A stretch of DNA of 64,000 nt from Scalesia atractyloides (Eukaryota > Streptophyta > Magnoliopsida > Asterales > Asteraceae). Both the position numbers and the translations under genes were made by a program. The number at the start of each line of letters is the position of its first letter. Position 1 is the stretch's first letter. This document shows positions 45,502 through 56,909 of the stretch, piece by piece. Under the pieces are notes generated by a model, which saw only the letters and a program-made list of their open reading frames with translations, had not been told where the DNA came from and made no database searches. Location: the NCBI GenBank assembly GCA_947069175.1, contig CAMTDV010000012.1, positions 35,434,341-35,498,340 of the forward strand, given 5' to 3'.

Positions 45502-45574
45502 GGTGAACCAGGATCGAACCCGGGTTCCCCGGGTAACACACACACCACAAACATCACTGCGATACATACACAAG
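45502..45574 (-). repeat. Antisense tRNA-like module in E5 5' LTR (U3)
   Basis: The minus strand has GGGTTCGATCC, a canonical B box, preceded by CCCGGGGAACC. The A-box end (GCAGTGATGTTTGTGGTG) is weak. The 3' LTR copy is at 56081-56152 with GGGTTCGATCCCGG, whose T-arm stem pairs better. Confidence 0.6.
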
Positions 45575-45781
45575 TTGTGTTATCTTTGGATTATCATTAC
45601 ACTTGCTAAGAGGAAACCTGCAACTAACCGGAATCATCGCAACACCCTTCACGCGCCTTTCCTTTTCAAACTTTACCGAAAACTGTCATGGTTAAACTTG
45701 GTAACTTCAATCGATGGCTGTCATCTACCAATCACCCGAATTTGGTTTCCAAAAACCGAAACCAAACTCACCCTGTTTCGC

Positions 45782-45790
45782 CTATAAATA
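45782..45790 (+). promoter_or_regulatory. TATA box of E5 5' LTR
   Basis: CTATAAATACC, 550 bp into the LTR, followed by a CT/CA-rich stretch typical of plant transcription starts. The 3' LTR copy is at 56368-56376. In this copy, transcription would run into E6. Confidence 0.65.
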
Positions 45791-46073
45791 CCGATCCTCA
45801 ATCCACACTCCAACTCGCTCAAACCATTCAACTGCAAGCTTTCTCTAAACCACCCTCTGTTCCACAGAAGAAACCACGGCTATCGTAGGTTTTAATTCGC
45901 CGGAGAACCCCCTGCTAACCGGTAACCATCTCTAAATTTTAATTCAGTTCATATATATATCATTTCCTTATATCATGTGGGTCTAGCAATCAAGATTTGG
46001 TCGAGTTTTGAAATCGGGAATGGGTAAATGTTTCTGGGTTAAATTTTAAACGAAGAAGACGAAGTGCTATACG

Positions 46074-46106
<33 letters not shown>

Positions 46107-46469
46107 ATATATTATAAATGTCACACCCCGACCCGCAGCGGAAAAGGTGATCGGGGCATGATTTGGTTTTCATCAAAGCTCATGACATTTATTATAATGT
46201 TTCATATTTATTATTACAATTTAAAAGGAATCATACAATCAAATCAAACAAATACAACATGTTCTATACATCCTTCTAAACTTCATTATTTTTCTTCTAA
46301 GGCAATTTCCTATGTTTTCCTTGCTTCATCCTGTTCACCTGTATCATGTGTAAAAATGGTTTTTGGGTCAACAAAAAGTTGGCGAGTGAACCTTGTTCGA
46401 AAACATTTATTATTTATTTCTTGTTGTATTTAATATGGAAAAATTGTGCAATAATCATATGTGAACAAA

Positions 46470-46590
46470 CGTAAATAAACATACAATAACAATAACCATA
46501 ACAAACAATAACATACAATAACAATAACCATAATAAACAATAACATACAATAACAATAACCATAATAAACAATAACATACAATAACAACC
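46470..46590. repeat. ~34-bp A/C-rich tandem repeats in E6
   Basis: About four units of CATACAATAACAATAACCAT with AATAAACAATAA linkers. Next to it, CACGCTCATAGGTAATGGG is repeated four times across 46640-46820. Confidence 0.8.
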
Positions 46591-47349
46591 ACCTTGCATG
46601 AATATATAACATGAATGACAATGTAAATGTTGGCAACGTCTCGTTCACGCTCATAGGTAATGGGGAACGGCTCACGCTCATAGGTAATGGGAGCAGACGG
46701 CCTATGATGAAATGTATGTGCGATCAAGGCTCAATCAAACGGAGCCGATCGTATGTTGGCAACACCTGGTTCACGCTCATAATGTAATGGGGAACAGCTC
46801 AACGCTCATATGTAATGGGGAGCGGCGGCCAATGATAATGTATGTACTGAAAATGATAAATTTAATCTAAACAATAACCACACAAACAGTTGATACATGT
46901 TAAATACACATTTGTTCATGGATATGATAGATGCACAATAGTTTAAATGTGATAGATAATAAGACACATGATACACCCTAAAAACGTGATTAAAACGGGG
47001 AATTTGTAGAGATTCACTCACAGTGGTTGCGTTTCTTGGACTGATGATGAATGCGCACGAATTTGGATTTAACCACGAGAGAAACTAACCTAGATAATAA
47101 CATAACGGTTCGGTAAATAAGCGGATTTTATTAATCAATTTTAGTAGGATTTTTGGATATATTTTTGTGAGTTTAAGGCTATTTTCTAACTTTAAAAATG
47201 TTATTTTTAAGTATTTTTAATTGATTTTTAATTTAAATAAATAAATAAAAATAATAAAAAATGTTGACTTTTAACCGTTGACCATGACCGTTGGCTGTTT
47301 GACTGTGACTGTTGACTGGTTGACCGGTTCGATCGTGTGTATGTATGCA

Positions 47350-47761
47350 CCGGGCAAGGCTCGAACCCGAGACCTCCCGTACGCGTGCACACAGCTCTAC
47401 CAACTGAGGTACGTGTCTAACCCGAAATATTTCTGTTTTTAATTATATTTATACACTATTTACGTTAATCCGAAAATCATTTATTTTAAAAAGGGTTTAA
47501 TTGTATCGACTCGGTGATCCCCACAGGTCTCGAACCCGGGACCTGTGGTTTAGTTTGGCACACAGTCCACCGCTGGACTGTGTGTCTAACTTGGTAAATA
47601 TTCTGGTTTTTATTATACTTAACATCTTACTGCGTATGGATCCAGTTCAGTTTAAAAAGAACATTTTTATTACAGCGAATGTGCGTGTGTCAAGGATCGA
47701 ACTCGGGACGTATGCGTATTTATTTGCACACAGTCCACCGCTGGACTGTGTGTCTAACCCG
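47350..47761 (-). repeat. Three tandem tRNA-like modules in E6
   Basis: In element order: 47761-47682 and 47595-47521, both with the hairpin CACACAGTCCA/TGGACTGTGTG (loop GCGG), so the first module type appears twice and the second type is lost; then 47424-47350, the third type. The middle module also has a long T-arm-like stem, CCACAGGTC pairing with GACCTGTGG around a B box GGTTCGAGACC. Confidence 0.78.
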
Positions 47762-48334
47762 TTCATAATATTGATTTTAATTAATCTTATAACCTAAGCG
47801 ACTTCGTCTTCTTCGTTCAAAACACAGACAATGGTTAAACCAACTGTTTCTTGTTTAATTCGGTTAACGAATATTATGAGAAATTGAAAGGTATTGAACA
47901 GAAGGTTTGGGGAAAGAATGTACCGAACAGATTGTCTTCTTCAGAAATCCGGCAAAGATCGTCGGCTCTGTTTTGTGAACTCCCTCTGTTCGGATTCAAT
48001 AATCAGTTTGATTGATTAGATATGGAATTGAACTACTGAGTAACGATTATCAGGATGTTTAGATGATCATACCGATTAACAGTGTGATTCTGGAAATTCC
48101 AGAAGTTTTCCGGCGAAAATGGAATATCCGGCAACGTCGTCTGGAATAGATTCTGGGTGAGGGATTGATGTTAGTAATAGTCTAACAATGGGTTAAAACA
48201 GAAAAAGTCGAGGTATTTACCGTGTAGATGAAAGTCTCGGTTTTCCGGCCACTTGCAGATATTTTCCGGCGAGTGAAATTGATTCAAGAATCGGTGCGAT
48301 TTTGAGCGAAAAGTTTACCAGAGGCTAAGGTGTG

Positions 48335-48343
48335 TATTTATAG
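48335..48343 (-). promoter_or_regulatory. TATA box of E6
   Basis: CTATAAATACACACC on the minus strand, 527 bp into the LTR. Confidence 0.6.
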
Positions 48344-48606
48344 GGAAGATTATTGACGAATTGGGTCTGATTACCGTCTTGATTCATTGGTCAATAATTC
48401 TCCGGCGGTTATGACTGATGTCGTGGACTGGTCATCGGTTATAACCGATGTAAGAGTTATTATACACGTTAAGTCACAAGAAACCGACAGTAAATGGCGA
48501 AATCGTCGGGATTTCCGACGACTGCGAATTGGGCACGTCGGTTGACTGATTTGAAATCGAGAATTGATATTTGAATTAATTGTTTTGATATATTACTAAA
48601 GAACAC

Positions 48607-48686
48607 AAGTGGCGGAGTGGTTGGATGGATGTGAGTTAAGACTTTGAAGTTACCCGGCTGACCCGGGTTCGAAACCCGGCTTCAGC
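48607..48686 (+). repeat. Best-preserved tRNA-like module (E6 U3, opposite to the element)
   Basis: A box TGGCGGAGTGG and B box GGTTCGAAACC match the Pol III consensus fully. The T arm CCGGG-TTCGAAA-CCCGG is perfect. The ~80-bp length and the spacing resemble a class II (Ser/Leu-type) tRNA with a variable arm. A matching acceptor stem is not evident. The equivalents in E4 and E5 are more decayed. Confidence 0.75.
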
Positions 48687-48880
48687 ATTTAATTTTTTCT
48701 CACTATTTTTTAATAAATTTTCAAATATAAATTTTATATTCTAATATACTTATTAATTATGTATCGTTTAAAATTAATTTGAGCATTAAATATGCAACGA
48801 AATTTTTAACTGGTTGTTCGGTTAATAAACGAAGCGGGTTTGGTTAACCCGGTTTTTGACGGATGTTACAATATACAATC

Positions 48881-49292
48881 GGGTTAAGCACCCAGCCTAA
48901 CTGGTTGGCCGGGTGCAAACAAAACCCAGGATCACCGGTTCAAATCCAAGCACACACCGGCCTGACCACTTTAAAATCTTTTAAATCTATCACTTCTGTA
49001 TAAACATACTTAGTGTATAAATGTAATTAAAACGCAAGTATTGTCGGGTTAGACACCCAGCCCAGTTGGTTGGGTTGGGTGCGAAACACAACCAAGGTCT
49101 CGGGTTCGAGTCCCTTGGCTCACACCGGTCGGATCATTTATTTTCCTTTTTAAACTCAACTAAATTTGAATGAACCTAAAATGTGTATAAGTATAATTAA
49201 AATACAGATTCTTTCGGGTTAGACAAGTAGCTCAGTTGGAAGAGCTGCGTGCACGCAACCGAGAGGTCCCGGGTTCGAGTCTCACCACACGC
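48881..49292 (+). repeat. Three tandem tRNA-like modules in E5 5' LTR
   Basis: 48881-48957 (GCACCCAGCC with partner GGCCGGGTGC), 49046-49120 (CACCCAGCCCA with partner TGGGTTGGGTG, one G-T pair) and 49216-49292 (A box TAGCTCAGTTGG, B box GGTTCGAGTC). Each begins GGGTTA. Confidence 0.8.
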
Positions 49293-49632
49293 ATGCCTAT
49301 AATACAATCGAACCAGTCTAACAATCAGCTTGTCAGACTGACAAGATTTTTTTTATATTATTTTATTTTTATTTTATTTCTAATATTTTTTTCTATGACT
49401 TACTATTAAATGAAAAATCAATTAAAATGTTTAAAAATATATATTTTCAAAGGGTTTAAAATATCAATAAAACCCACAAAAATAACCTAAAAATCTAAAC
49501 AAAGGTTTTTAACCTAAATATCAAATTATTTATTTATCGAATTGTCACGTTATTATTTTAGGTTAGTACTCTTTCATCGGTTAAGTTCCCAACTCGTGCG
49601 CTCTCATCCTCAATCAAGAATACGCACCCACT

Positions 49633-50083
49633 GTGAGTGAATCTCTACAAATTCCCAGTTTTAATCATGTTTTGGGGTGTATCATGTGTCGCACATTTTC
49701 TTTTAATTATTTAAACACTTGTGCTAATATCATCTCGTGATCAAATGTGTATGTTTGTTATGTGGTTTATATGTGGTTACATTTTTATAATTTCAGTGCA
49801 ATCATTTCATTAGGCCCATCAGTTCCTCTGGGATACGGGTTGAGCATCAGGTGCCTCATTAGATCGGCTCCGTTTGATTGAGCCTTGATCTCAAATACAA
49901 CATTCATAATGTCATGTGTTCATATAATGTGGTTTGTGATTGGTTATATATATACATTTGCTCACATATGATTCATGCACAATTTTTATTTAACAACAAT
50001 ACAATTCAATTATTTAAATGTTTTACCAAGGTTCACTCGCCAACTTTTGTTGATCAAATCTTCTGTTTTTACGCATGATACAG
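49633..50083 (+). other. Possible leader intron in the E5 LTR tail
   Basis: ACT/GTGAGTGAAT at 49633 resembles a 5' splice site. TTCTGTTTTTACGCATGATACAG/GTGAACA at 50083 resembles a 3' splice site with a pyrimidine-rich tract. Both are conserved in the E5 3' LTR (57679 and 58131), and similar sequences occur in E2, E4 and E6. Splicing is inferred; the signals may be conserved for other reasons. Confidence 0.3.
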
Positions 50084-50314
50084 GTGAACAAGCTGAGGAA
50101 AAAATAAATAGGAATGGCCTTAGAAGAATAAACAAGTTATTTCGTTTGGAACAATCTTTTGGTTTATTGTTTGGTTTGTATGAATTTTGTGTTGAATATT
50201 TGAAGTTTAATTTCAATTTAATAAATATGAAACTTATTAGTAAATATCATGAGCTTTGGTGATATCCCAATCATGCCCCGACTTTTATTCCGCTGCGGGA
50301 CGGGGTGTGACAGA

Positions 50315-50329
50315 TTGATATCAGAGCTT
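50315..50329 (+). other. E5 primer binding site (initiator tRNA-Met)
   Basis: TTGATATCAGAGCTT, one substitution from TTGGTATCAGAGC..., two bases after the LTR end. Confidence 0.82.
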
Positions 50330-51147
50330 GTGACTATAGGGATATAGGATAGGTTATTAGACCCTTAGAGCCTATACTATAGTAGACTAGATTTTAATTG
50401 TTTATGTGTTACATGCAAAATTCATGATGTTTATATGTTTCATGTTTTCACATACAATTTTATGCAAGCACTCTCACAAGTACATGTTAATATGCAATGC
50501 TCGTCATAGTTCATATCTCAATAACATATCATACCTATGAAGGCACACACCTCACGATACAATTTCCATGATTTCTTTTCAAAGTTTTTTTGCAAAGTTT
50601 TCATATTTTTCAAATCACATCAAAGTGAGTTTTCACGACGGGCATGTAGTAACTTGAAGGGTACGAGTACCGGTAGTCGGAACGTCCTGTCTAGGCTTGG
50701 CATTCGTATAAATCCAAAATAAAGGACCAGTTTGCCTACCTGGGAACTAACGATGAGAGTACAAAGGACCTATTAGGCCAAAGCATGCTATAAAAACGTC
50801 GTGTGAACTAACCCCACTTTGGGTTGTCATTGTGTCTACACCTGGACACCCTCCAACCTTATATCTCGCAATCATGTTTTACGATTTTCATTCGGGTGAT
50901 GCGAGTGTTATTCAGCCGACCCCAATGTGAACCCTACTAAGCACAATAGTCATGGGGCCCACATGACTATACAGGCTATGGTATGGGAGACATTTGGAGG
51001 CCCAAACATGAGCAAACCCAAGACATCCTATGGATGTAGTTAAGTTATTTTCTTCAGTTATTCATAAATGGTGTTTTTCATTTTTTTACGACACATGACA
51101 CCTAGAAAATTATCAAACTCACAATCTCCCTACATATATTCCTGTAG
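50330..51147 (+). other. E5 leader between primer site and gag
   Basis: About 820 bp, co-linear with the E4 leader on the opposite strand (40091-40919). No supported coding frame. Confidence 0.55.
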
Positions 51148-52383
51148 ATGTCTGCTAGGCACTTACGAGGAGGTAGAAGGTCAGGAAGGTCGAGAGAACG
51201 TATGGCCACACAAATTGCTCAACAAATGGTTGCGGTACTTCCTGACATCGTTCTACAAGTTCAACAAGCCCTCGCACAAACCCCATCAACCCTCCGAACC
51301 AAGAAGGCCAAAACGTCGCCAACCCTCCTCCCAAAACCACTAAATGCACCTACAAACATTTCAAGTCTGCGATCCCCCAAAATATGAAGGGACTGAAGGT
51401 GTCACCGCTCTCCTCCATTGGTTTGAGGAGATGAAAAACACCTTTCTCAATTGCGACTGTCCTGAGGATCGCAAGGTACGTTACGCTACTGGACGTCTAT
51501 TTGGGGTAGCACTTACCTGGTGGAACACGGAAAAAGGTAAGCGAGGTGTTGAAGATGCCAAGGCCTTAACATGGGAAGAATTAAGGGAAATCATGATGAG
51601 ACGCTTCTGCCCTAGAAGCGAGATCAAGAAGCTAGAAGACGAATTCTATTCTCTAAAGCAAAAGGAAGGGGATCACACCTCATACAACAAGAGATTTCTC
51701 GAGTTGAACCAGATGGTCCCCAACCTGTTCACTCCGTTATACCGCGTGATCGAGCACTATATTCGAGGTCTCCCCTCGAAAATTCAAGATTCGGTTTTAA
51801 GCACTTATCATGCAACACTCGAAGCTGCCATGGAATTAGCTAAGGAACTTACTTGAAAATCGCATTCGAAATGGCGATTTTAAAGATGAGAAGAAGAAAA
51901 CACCTGTTGAAGCCCCAACTCCAACCCAATCAGGCTCATCCTCAAAGTTCGCTGGTAAGAGAAAGCGAAATGGCAAGAACTTCGCCGTCACCCAAACCAA
52001 CCCTCCCATTACTGCTGCTCCAATCACACAAGTCGCCCCTCCAGCCGCACCATTCAAAAAGCCATACACTGGCCAACATCCAAAATGTAACCGCTGCTAA
52101 TACCATCACCCTCCTGAGAACCCTTGCCAATACTGCACAAGTTGTGGCTGTGCAGGTCACACTATCCAAACTTTCGTACACTTCAACGATCAAACCGCAA
52201 TCAGCCTCCAGCCCAAACCCAAAACCAAATGGTTGGCCAAGCCCAACAACCCTTACTTTTACCACCTGCTCAACCCATGGCCCAACCTTACTACCAACCC
52301 AACTACCCCATGATGCAACCCGTAAGAGCCTGTTTTAACTGTGGTGACCCAAACCACTTTGAAATACTTGCCCACGCCTGGTG
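51148..52383 (+). pseudogene. E5 gag
   Basis: ATG at 51148 (MSARHLRGGRRSGRSRERMA), then a frameshift near 51300. Frame 51344-51856 carries the core: YEGTEGVTALLHWFEE, NCDCPEDRKVRYATGRLFG, TWWNTEKGKRG, RRFCPRSEIKKLEDEFYSLK and IRGLPSKIQDSV, ending at TGA. Later frames have a Lys-rich linker and a damaged zinc knuckle: CFNCGDPNHFEILAHAW lacks the final Cys. The minus-strand frames at 51155-51349 and 51836-52265 are shadows. Confidence 0.88.
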
Positions 52384-52990
52384 AACATCATCAATGCCCA
52401 AGCCCAAGCAAACCCGGTGAACCAAGCTAATCAAGCTCACCCACCTGCTAGAGGAAGGGCTTTCAATATCAACGCCAACCAAGCAAGGGCTGACAACAAT
52501 GTGGTCAACGGTACGTTTCTCGTAAATGTTAGTTATGCATCCATATTATTCAATACTGGTGCGGATAAGAGTTTTGTATCTTTAGAATTCGAATCTATTC
52601 TCGACCAACCTCGTTTAGTCTTGCTGAATCGATCACGGTGGAAGTCGCTGACGGAGAACCCATTTCGTTAAATTCAATAATACATGATTGTACTCTTACT
52701 CTAACTGATCACGATTTCCCGATTGAACTTATTCCTATGAAATTGGGAAGTTTTGATTTATCATCGGTATGGACTGGCTCAGCCAGCATCACCCCAAAAT
52801 AGTGTGCCATGAAAAGTTCATTCGTATTCCTCTCACTGACGGTCACACACTACGTATCTTGGAGAAACTCCTTCAAAAGGGCTCAAATTGATGTCAAGTC
52901 TTCAAGATTGAAGATATCTTCGCAAGGATTATGTCGCGTTTCTAGCTCACATCGTCAAGAAGGAAGGCAAGGAAAGGAAGCTCGAAGATA
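52384..52990 (+). pseudogene. E5 aspartic protease
   Basis: Frame 52381-52671 has VNGTFLVNVSYASILFNTGA followed by DKSFVSLEF. The catalytic Asp of DTGA is replaced by Asn. A frameshift near 52620 follows. The downstream block with MDWLS-like and KIVCHEK-like sequence is in another frame near 52770-52830. Confidence 0.82.
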
Positions 52991-54330
52991 TTCCAATCAT
53001 GATAGAATTTCCTCAAGTTTTCCCGACGACGTTTCAGGACTTCCTCCTGTGCGAGAAGTCGAACTTCGAATCGATCTTGTGCCTGGTGCTACACCAGTCC
53101 ATGAAATCTCCCTATAGGTTAGCCCCATCAGAGATGCAAGAGTTGGCTAGTCAGCTGCAAGAGCTGGCTGACAAAGGATTCATACGTCCTAGTTCGTCGC
53201 CTTGGGGTGCACATGTTCTTTTTGTAAAGAAGAGAAGATGGAACGTTTCGCATGTGCATTGATTATTGAGAACTCAACAAATTTACTGTTAAGAATCGCT
53301 ATCCATTGCCTCGTATTGATGACCTTCTAGATAAACTTCAAGGTGCCACCTGTTTTTCAAAAATCGACCTTCGTGGTTATCATCAGCTTAGGGTACGCGA
53401 AGAAGATATTCCAAAAACTGCCTTTCGAACTCGTTATGGTCATTACGAGTTTATGGTTATGCCTTTCGGGTTAACTAATGCTCCTGCCGTCTTCATGGAT
53501 TTGATGAATAGGGTATGCAACCCTATCTCGATCGTTTTGTCATAGTTTTCATCGATGATATTCTTATCTACTCCAAGTCAAAATCCAAGCATGAGCGACA
53601 TCTTCGACTTATTCTTACACTCTTAGGACTGAAAAACTTTATGCGAAGTTCTCGAAATGTGAGTTCTGATTAAAAGAGGTACAATTTCCTGGTCATGTCG
53701 TTAATGACAAAGGAATTCATGTCGACCCTTCGAAAATCAAGGCAGTACAAGAATGGCAAGCGCCACGTACTCCTACCGAAGTTAGGTCATTTCTTGGCTT
53801 GGCTGGTTATTATCGACGCTTCATTGCCAATTTTTCTCGTATTGCCATTCCACTTACATCCTTAACTCACAAGGTAAAACCCTTTATTTTGGGACCCAAG
53901 CAAGAGGAGGCTTTCCAAACTTTGAAGCAGAAGCTTTGTAATGCACCTATCCTTACACTCCCTGAGGGTTGCGAAGACATTGTGGTTTATTGCGACGCGT
54001 CAGGGCAAGGGTTAGGCTGTGTTCTAATGCAAAGAGGAAATGTGATAGCCTATGCCTCTAGGCAACTCAAAGTGCATGAGAAGAATTATACCACTCACGA
54101 CCTAGAACTTGGAGCAGTCGTGTTCGCTCTAAAGATATGGAGACACTATCTCTATGGCACCAAGTGTGAGATGTACACTGACCACAAGAGTCTTCAACAT
54201 ATCTTTAATCAAAAAGAGTTGAACATGAGGCAATGACGATGGGTCGAACTCCTCAATGATTACGACTGTGAGATTCGATATCATCCTGGCAAGGAAAACG
54301 TTGTGGCTGATGCACTCAGTCGAAAGGGTT
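52991..54330 (+). pseudogene. E5 reverse transcriptase and RNase H
   Basis: RT start (ELRIDLVPGATPVHE) at 53060-53117, then ADKGFIRPSSSPWGA. Frame 53306-53545 has LPRIDDLLDKLQGATCFSKI, REEDIPKTAFRTRYGHYEF and VMPFGLTNAPAVFMDLMNRV. The catalytic FIDDILIYS near 53550-53575 has both Asp but follows a frameshift. Frame 53799-54236 has AGYYRRFIANFSRIAIPL and RNase H (VVYCDASGQGLGCVLMQR, YTDHKSLQHIFNQKELNMRQ), ending at an in-frame TGA (54234-54236). NVVADALSRKGY follows after 54297. Confidence 0.9.
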
Positions 54331-55786
54331 ATGCAAATTCCATTCATCTTCTATGTTCTCAAATTGTAACCGACATCAAAGATCGAATTCGGACAGCTCA
54401 ACATACTTCTGTAACGGAAAATGACGTACACGATGAGCTATCTTGTGGAGCTGAACTCAAAATTGAAACCAAATCTGATGGTATTCTTTACTATTTAAAC
54501 CGTATTTGGATACCCGTTCGCGACAACCTTCGTGATTTCCTCATGAATGAGGCACACAAAACACGATACTCTATACATCCATGAGCCGATAAGATGTATC
54601 AAGACTTACGATACACCGACTGGTGGCCTGGCATGAAGAAGGATATCGCTGTTTTTGTTTCCAAGTGCCTTACATGTTCCAAAGTGAAGGCTGAACATCA
54701 AAGACCATGGGGCTTCTTGTCCAACCCGAGATACATGTATGGAAGTGGGAAAATATAACCATGGATTTTATTACCGGGTTACCTCGCACCTCCAGTGGGT
54801 ATGACACCATATGGGTAATCATTGATCGTCTTACCAAATCAGCTCATTTCATCCCAATTCGCGAGGACTTCAACGAGATCGTAAGCCGTCATGGTGTACC
54901 GTTAAGCATCATTTCAGACCGGGATGGTCGTTTCACTTCATGAACATGGCGAGCCATACAATCCGCTTTGGGTACACATTTAGACCTCAGCACCGCCTTT
55001 CACTCGCAAACTGATGGTCAATCTGAGAGCACCATCCAAACCCTTGAAGACATGCTGCGAGCGTGTGTCATAGACTTCAAAGGTAATTGGGACACTCACC
55101 TACCATTAGTTGAGTTTTCGTACAACAATAGCTATCATTCAAGCATCGGTATGGCTCCTTTTGAAGCTTTATATGGTCGTAAATGCCGATCTCCAGTATG
55201 TTGGCACGAAATTGGTGAAGCGCAAATCACCGAACCTGAGTTGATTCAAGAAACAACCGACAAAATTCTTCAAATTCAAAACAATCTTCTAGCGGCTCAA
55301 AGTCGTCAAAAGAGTTATGCTGACAAACGAAGAAAGCCCTTGGAATTTTGTGTTGGTGATCAAGTAATCTTGAAAGTGTCACCGTGGAAGGGAGTGGTTC
55401 ATTTTGGTCAAAAGGGCAAGCTAGTACCACGCTACGTGGGACCTTTCAAGATACTCAAAAGAGTAGGTCCTGTAGCATACAAGCTTGACCTACAAGAAGA
55501 ACTCAACAGAATTCATCCCACGTTCCACGTATCAAACTTGAAAAAGTGCATCGCCGACGAAAACCTCCATATCCCTCTGGAAGATATTCAAGTTGATGAA
55601 TCAATGCACTTCGTTGAAAGACCAGTGGAAATCATGGATTTTGGTGAGAAGCGTTTGAGGCCAAGTCGTATTCAAATCGTCAGGGTACGCTGGGAGTCAA
55701 AACAAGGACTCGAATTTACTTGGGAACGTGAAGAGTCAATACGCGAAAAGTACCCGCATCTTTTTCCGATTACAACTACTACTTAA
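54331..55786 (+). pseudogene. E5 integrase with chromodomain-like C terminus
   Basis: Frame 54303-54584 leads into the zinc domain, where a stop follows RYSIHP. CLTCSKVKAEH is near 54670-54700. Frame 54707-54943 has ENITMDFITGLPRTSSGYDT with the first catalytic Asp and SIISDRDGRFTS with the second, then a stop. The 272-residue frame 54968-55786 has QTDGQSESTIQTLEDM (Glu), VEFSYNNSYHSSIGMAPFEA, KSYADKRRKPLEF, GKLVPRYVGPFKIL and the chromodomain-like tail VRWESKQGLEFTWEREES, ending KYPHLF. It is the best preserved gene piece in the window. Confidence 0.92.
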
Positions 55787-55805
55787 ATTTCAGGACGAAA
55801 TTTCT

Positions 55806-55820
55806 AAAAATAGGGGATAC
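55806..55820 (+). other. E5 polypurine tract
   Basis: AAAAATAGGGGATAC directly before the 3' LTR TGTAACA, preceded by the conserved AAATTTCAGGACGAAATTTC sequence. Confidence 0.8.
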
Positions 55821-56691
55821 TGTAACATTTGTGTAAATCGGGTTTCGAAAACCCGCCCTAAATTATCAATCAAAGTGTATTTATTTATGTCGATTGATTT
55901 TTAACATTTTTGTTTATTGTTTTATATATTAGAATTTATATATATATATATATGTATAATAACAAAGTTTAAAATAATCTTAATAAAATAAAATAAATAA
56001 TCAATTAAATATTAAATATTTATAATTAATAAATGATTTAACTTAAAATAGATAAAATAAAAAAAACTAAAAAAAAGTTGGTGAACCGGGATCGAACCCG
56101 GGTTCCCAGGGTAACACACACACCACAAACACCAATGCGATACACACACAAGTTGTGTTATCTTTGGATTATCATTACACTTATATTTGCGCTAAGAGGA
56201 AACCTGCAACTAACCGGAATCTTCGCAACACCCTTCACGTGTCTTTCCTTTTCAAACTTTACCGACAACTGTCATGGTTAAACTTGGCAACTTCAATCGA
56301 TGGCTGTCATCTACCAATCACCCGAATTTGGTTTCCAAAAACCGAAACCAAACTCACCGTGTTTCGCCTATAAATACCGATCCTCAATCCACACTCCAAC
56401 TCGCTCAAACCATTCAACTGCATGCTTTCTCTAAACCACCCTCTGTTCCACCGAAGAAACCACGGCTATCGCCGGTTTTAATTCGCCGGAGAACCCCCCT
56501 GCTAACCGGTAACCATCTCTAAATTTTAATTCAGTTCATATATATATCATTTCCTTATATCATGTGGGTCTAGCAATCAGGATTTGGTCGAGTTTTGAAA
56601 TCAGGAATGGGTAAATGATTCTGGTTAAATTTTAAACGAAGAAGACGAAGTGCTGTACATATATATTATATATATATATAATATATATATA

Positions 56692-56731
<40 letters not shown>

Positions 56732-56833
56732 CCTTATATCATGTGGGTCTAGCAATCAGGATTTGGTCGAGTTTTGAAATCAGGAATGGGTAAATGATTC
56801 TGGGTTAAATTTTAAACGAAGAAGACGAAGTGC

Positions 56834-56909
<76 letters not shown>

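Larger units (their letters stand above)
46119..48870 (-). mobile_element. E6: solo LTR inside the E5 5' LTR
   Basis: On the minus strand it starts TGTAACATCCGTC at 48870 and ends GGGGTGTGACA at 46119. There is no internal sequence, so it probably arose by LTR-LTR recombination. Flanking pentamers ATAAA and ATATA match at three of five positions. It has TATA (48335-48343 minus), three sense tRNA-like modules and one opposite module. The same family structure as E4, but sequence distinct. Microsatellite-like repeats (46470-46590, units of AACAATAACATACAATAACA) create the nested minus-strand frames 46414-46727, which are not genes. Confidence 0.85.
45232..50312 (+). repeat. E5 5' LTR, interrupted by solo LTR E6
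   Basis: Starts TGTAACATTTGTG and ends GGGGTGTGACA. Removing E6 (46119-48870) leaves about 2.33 kb that aligns with 55821-58361. Contains an antisense tRNA-like module (45502-45574), TATA (45782-45790), three sense modules (48881-49292) and the conserved tail. The plus-strand frames at 45503-45888 recur in the other LTR and look non-coding. Confidence 0.9.

Noticed and set aside
46414..46727. Three overlapping minus-strand frames with repeated YGYCYCM peptides
   Set aside because: They are translations of an A/C-rich tandem repeat inside solo LTR E6.
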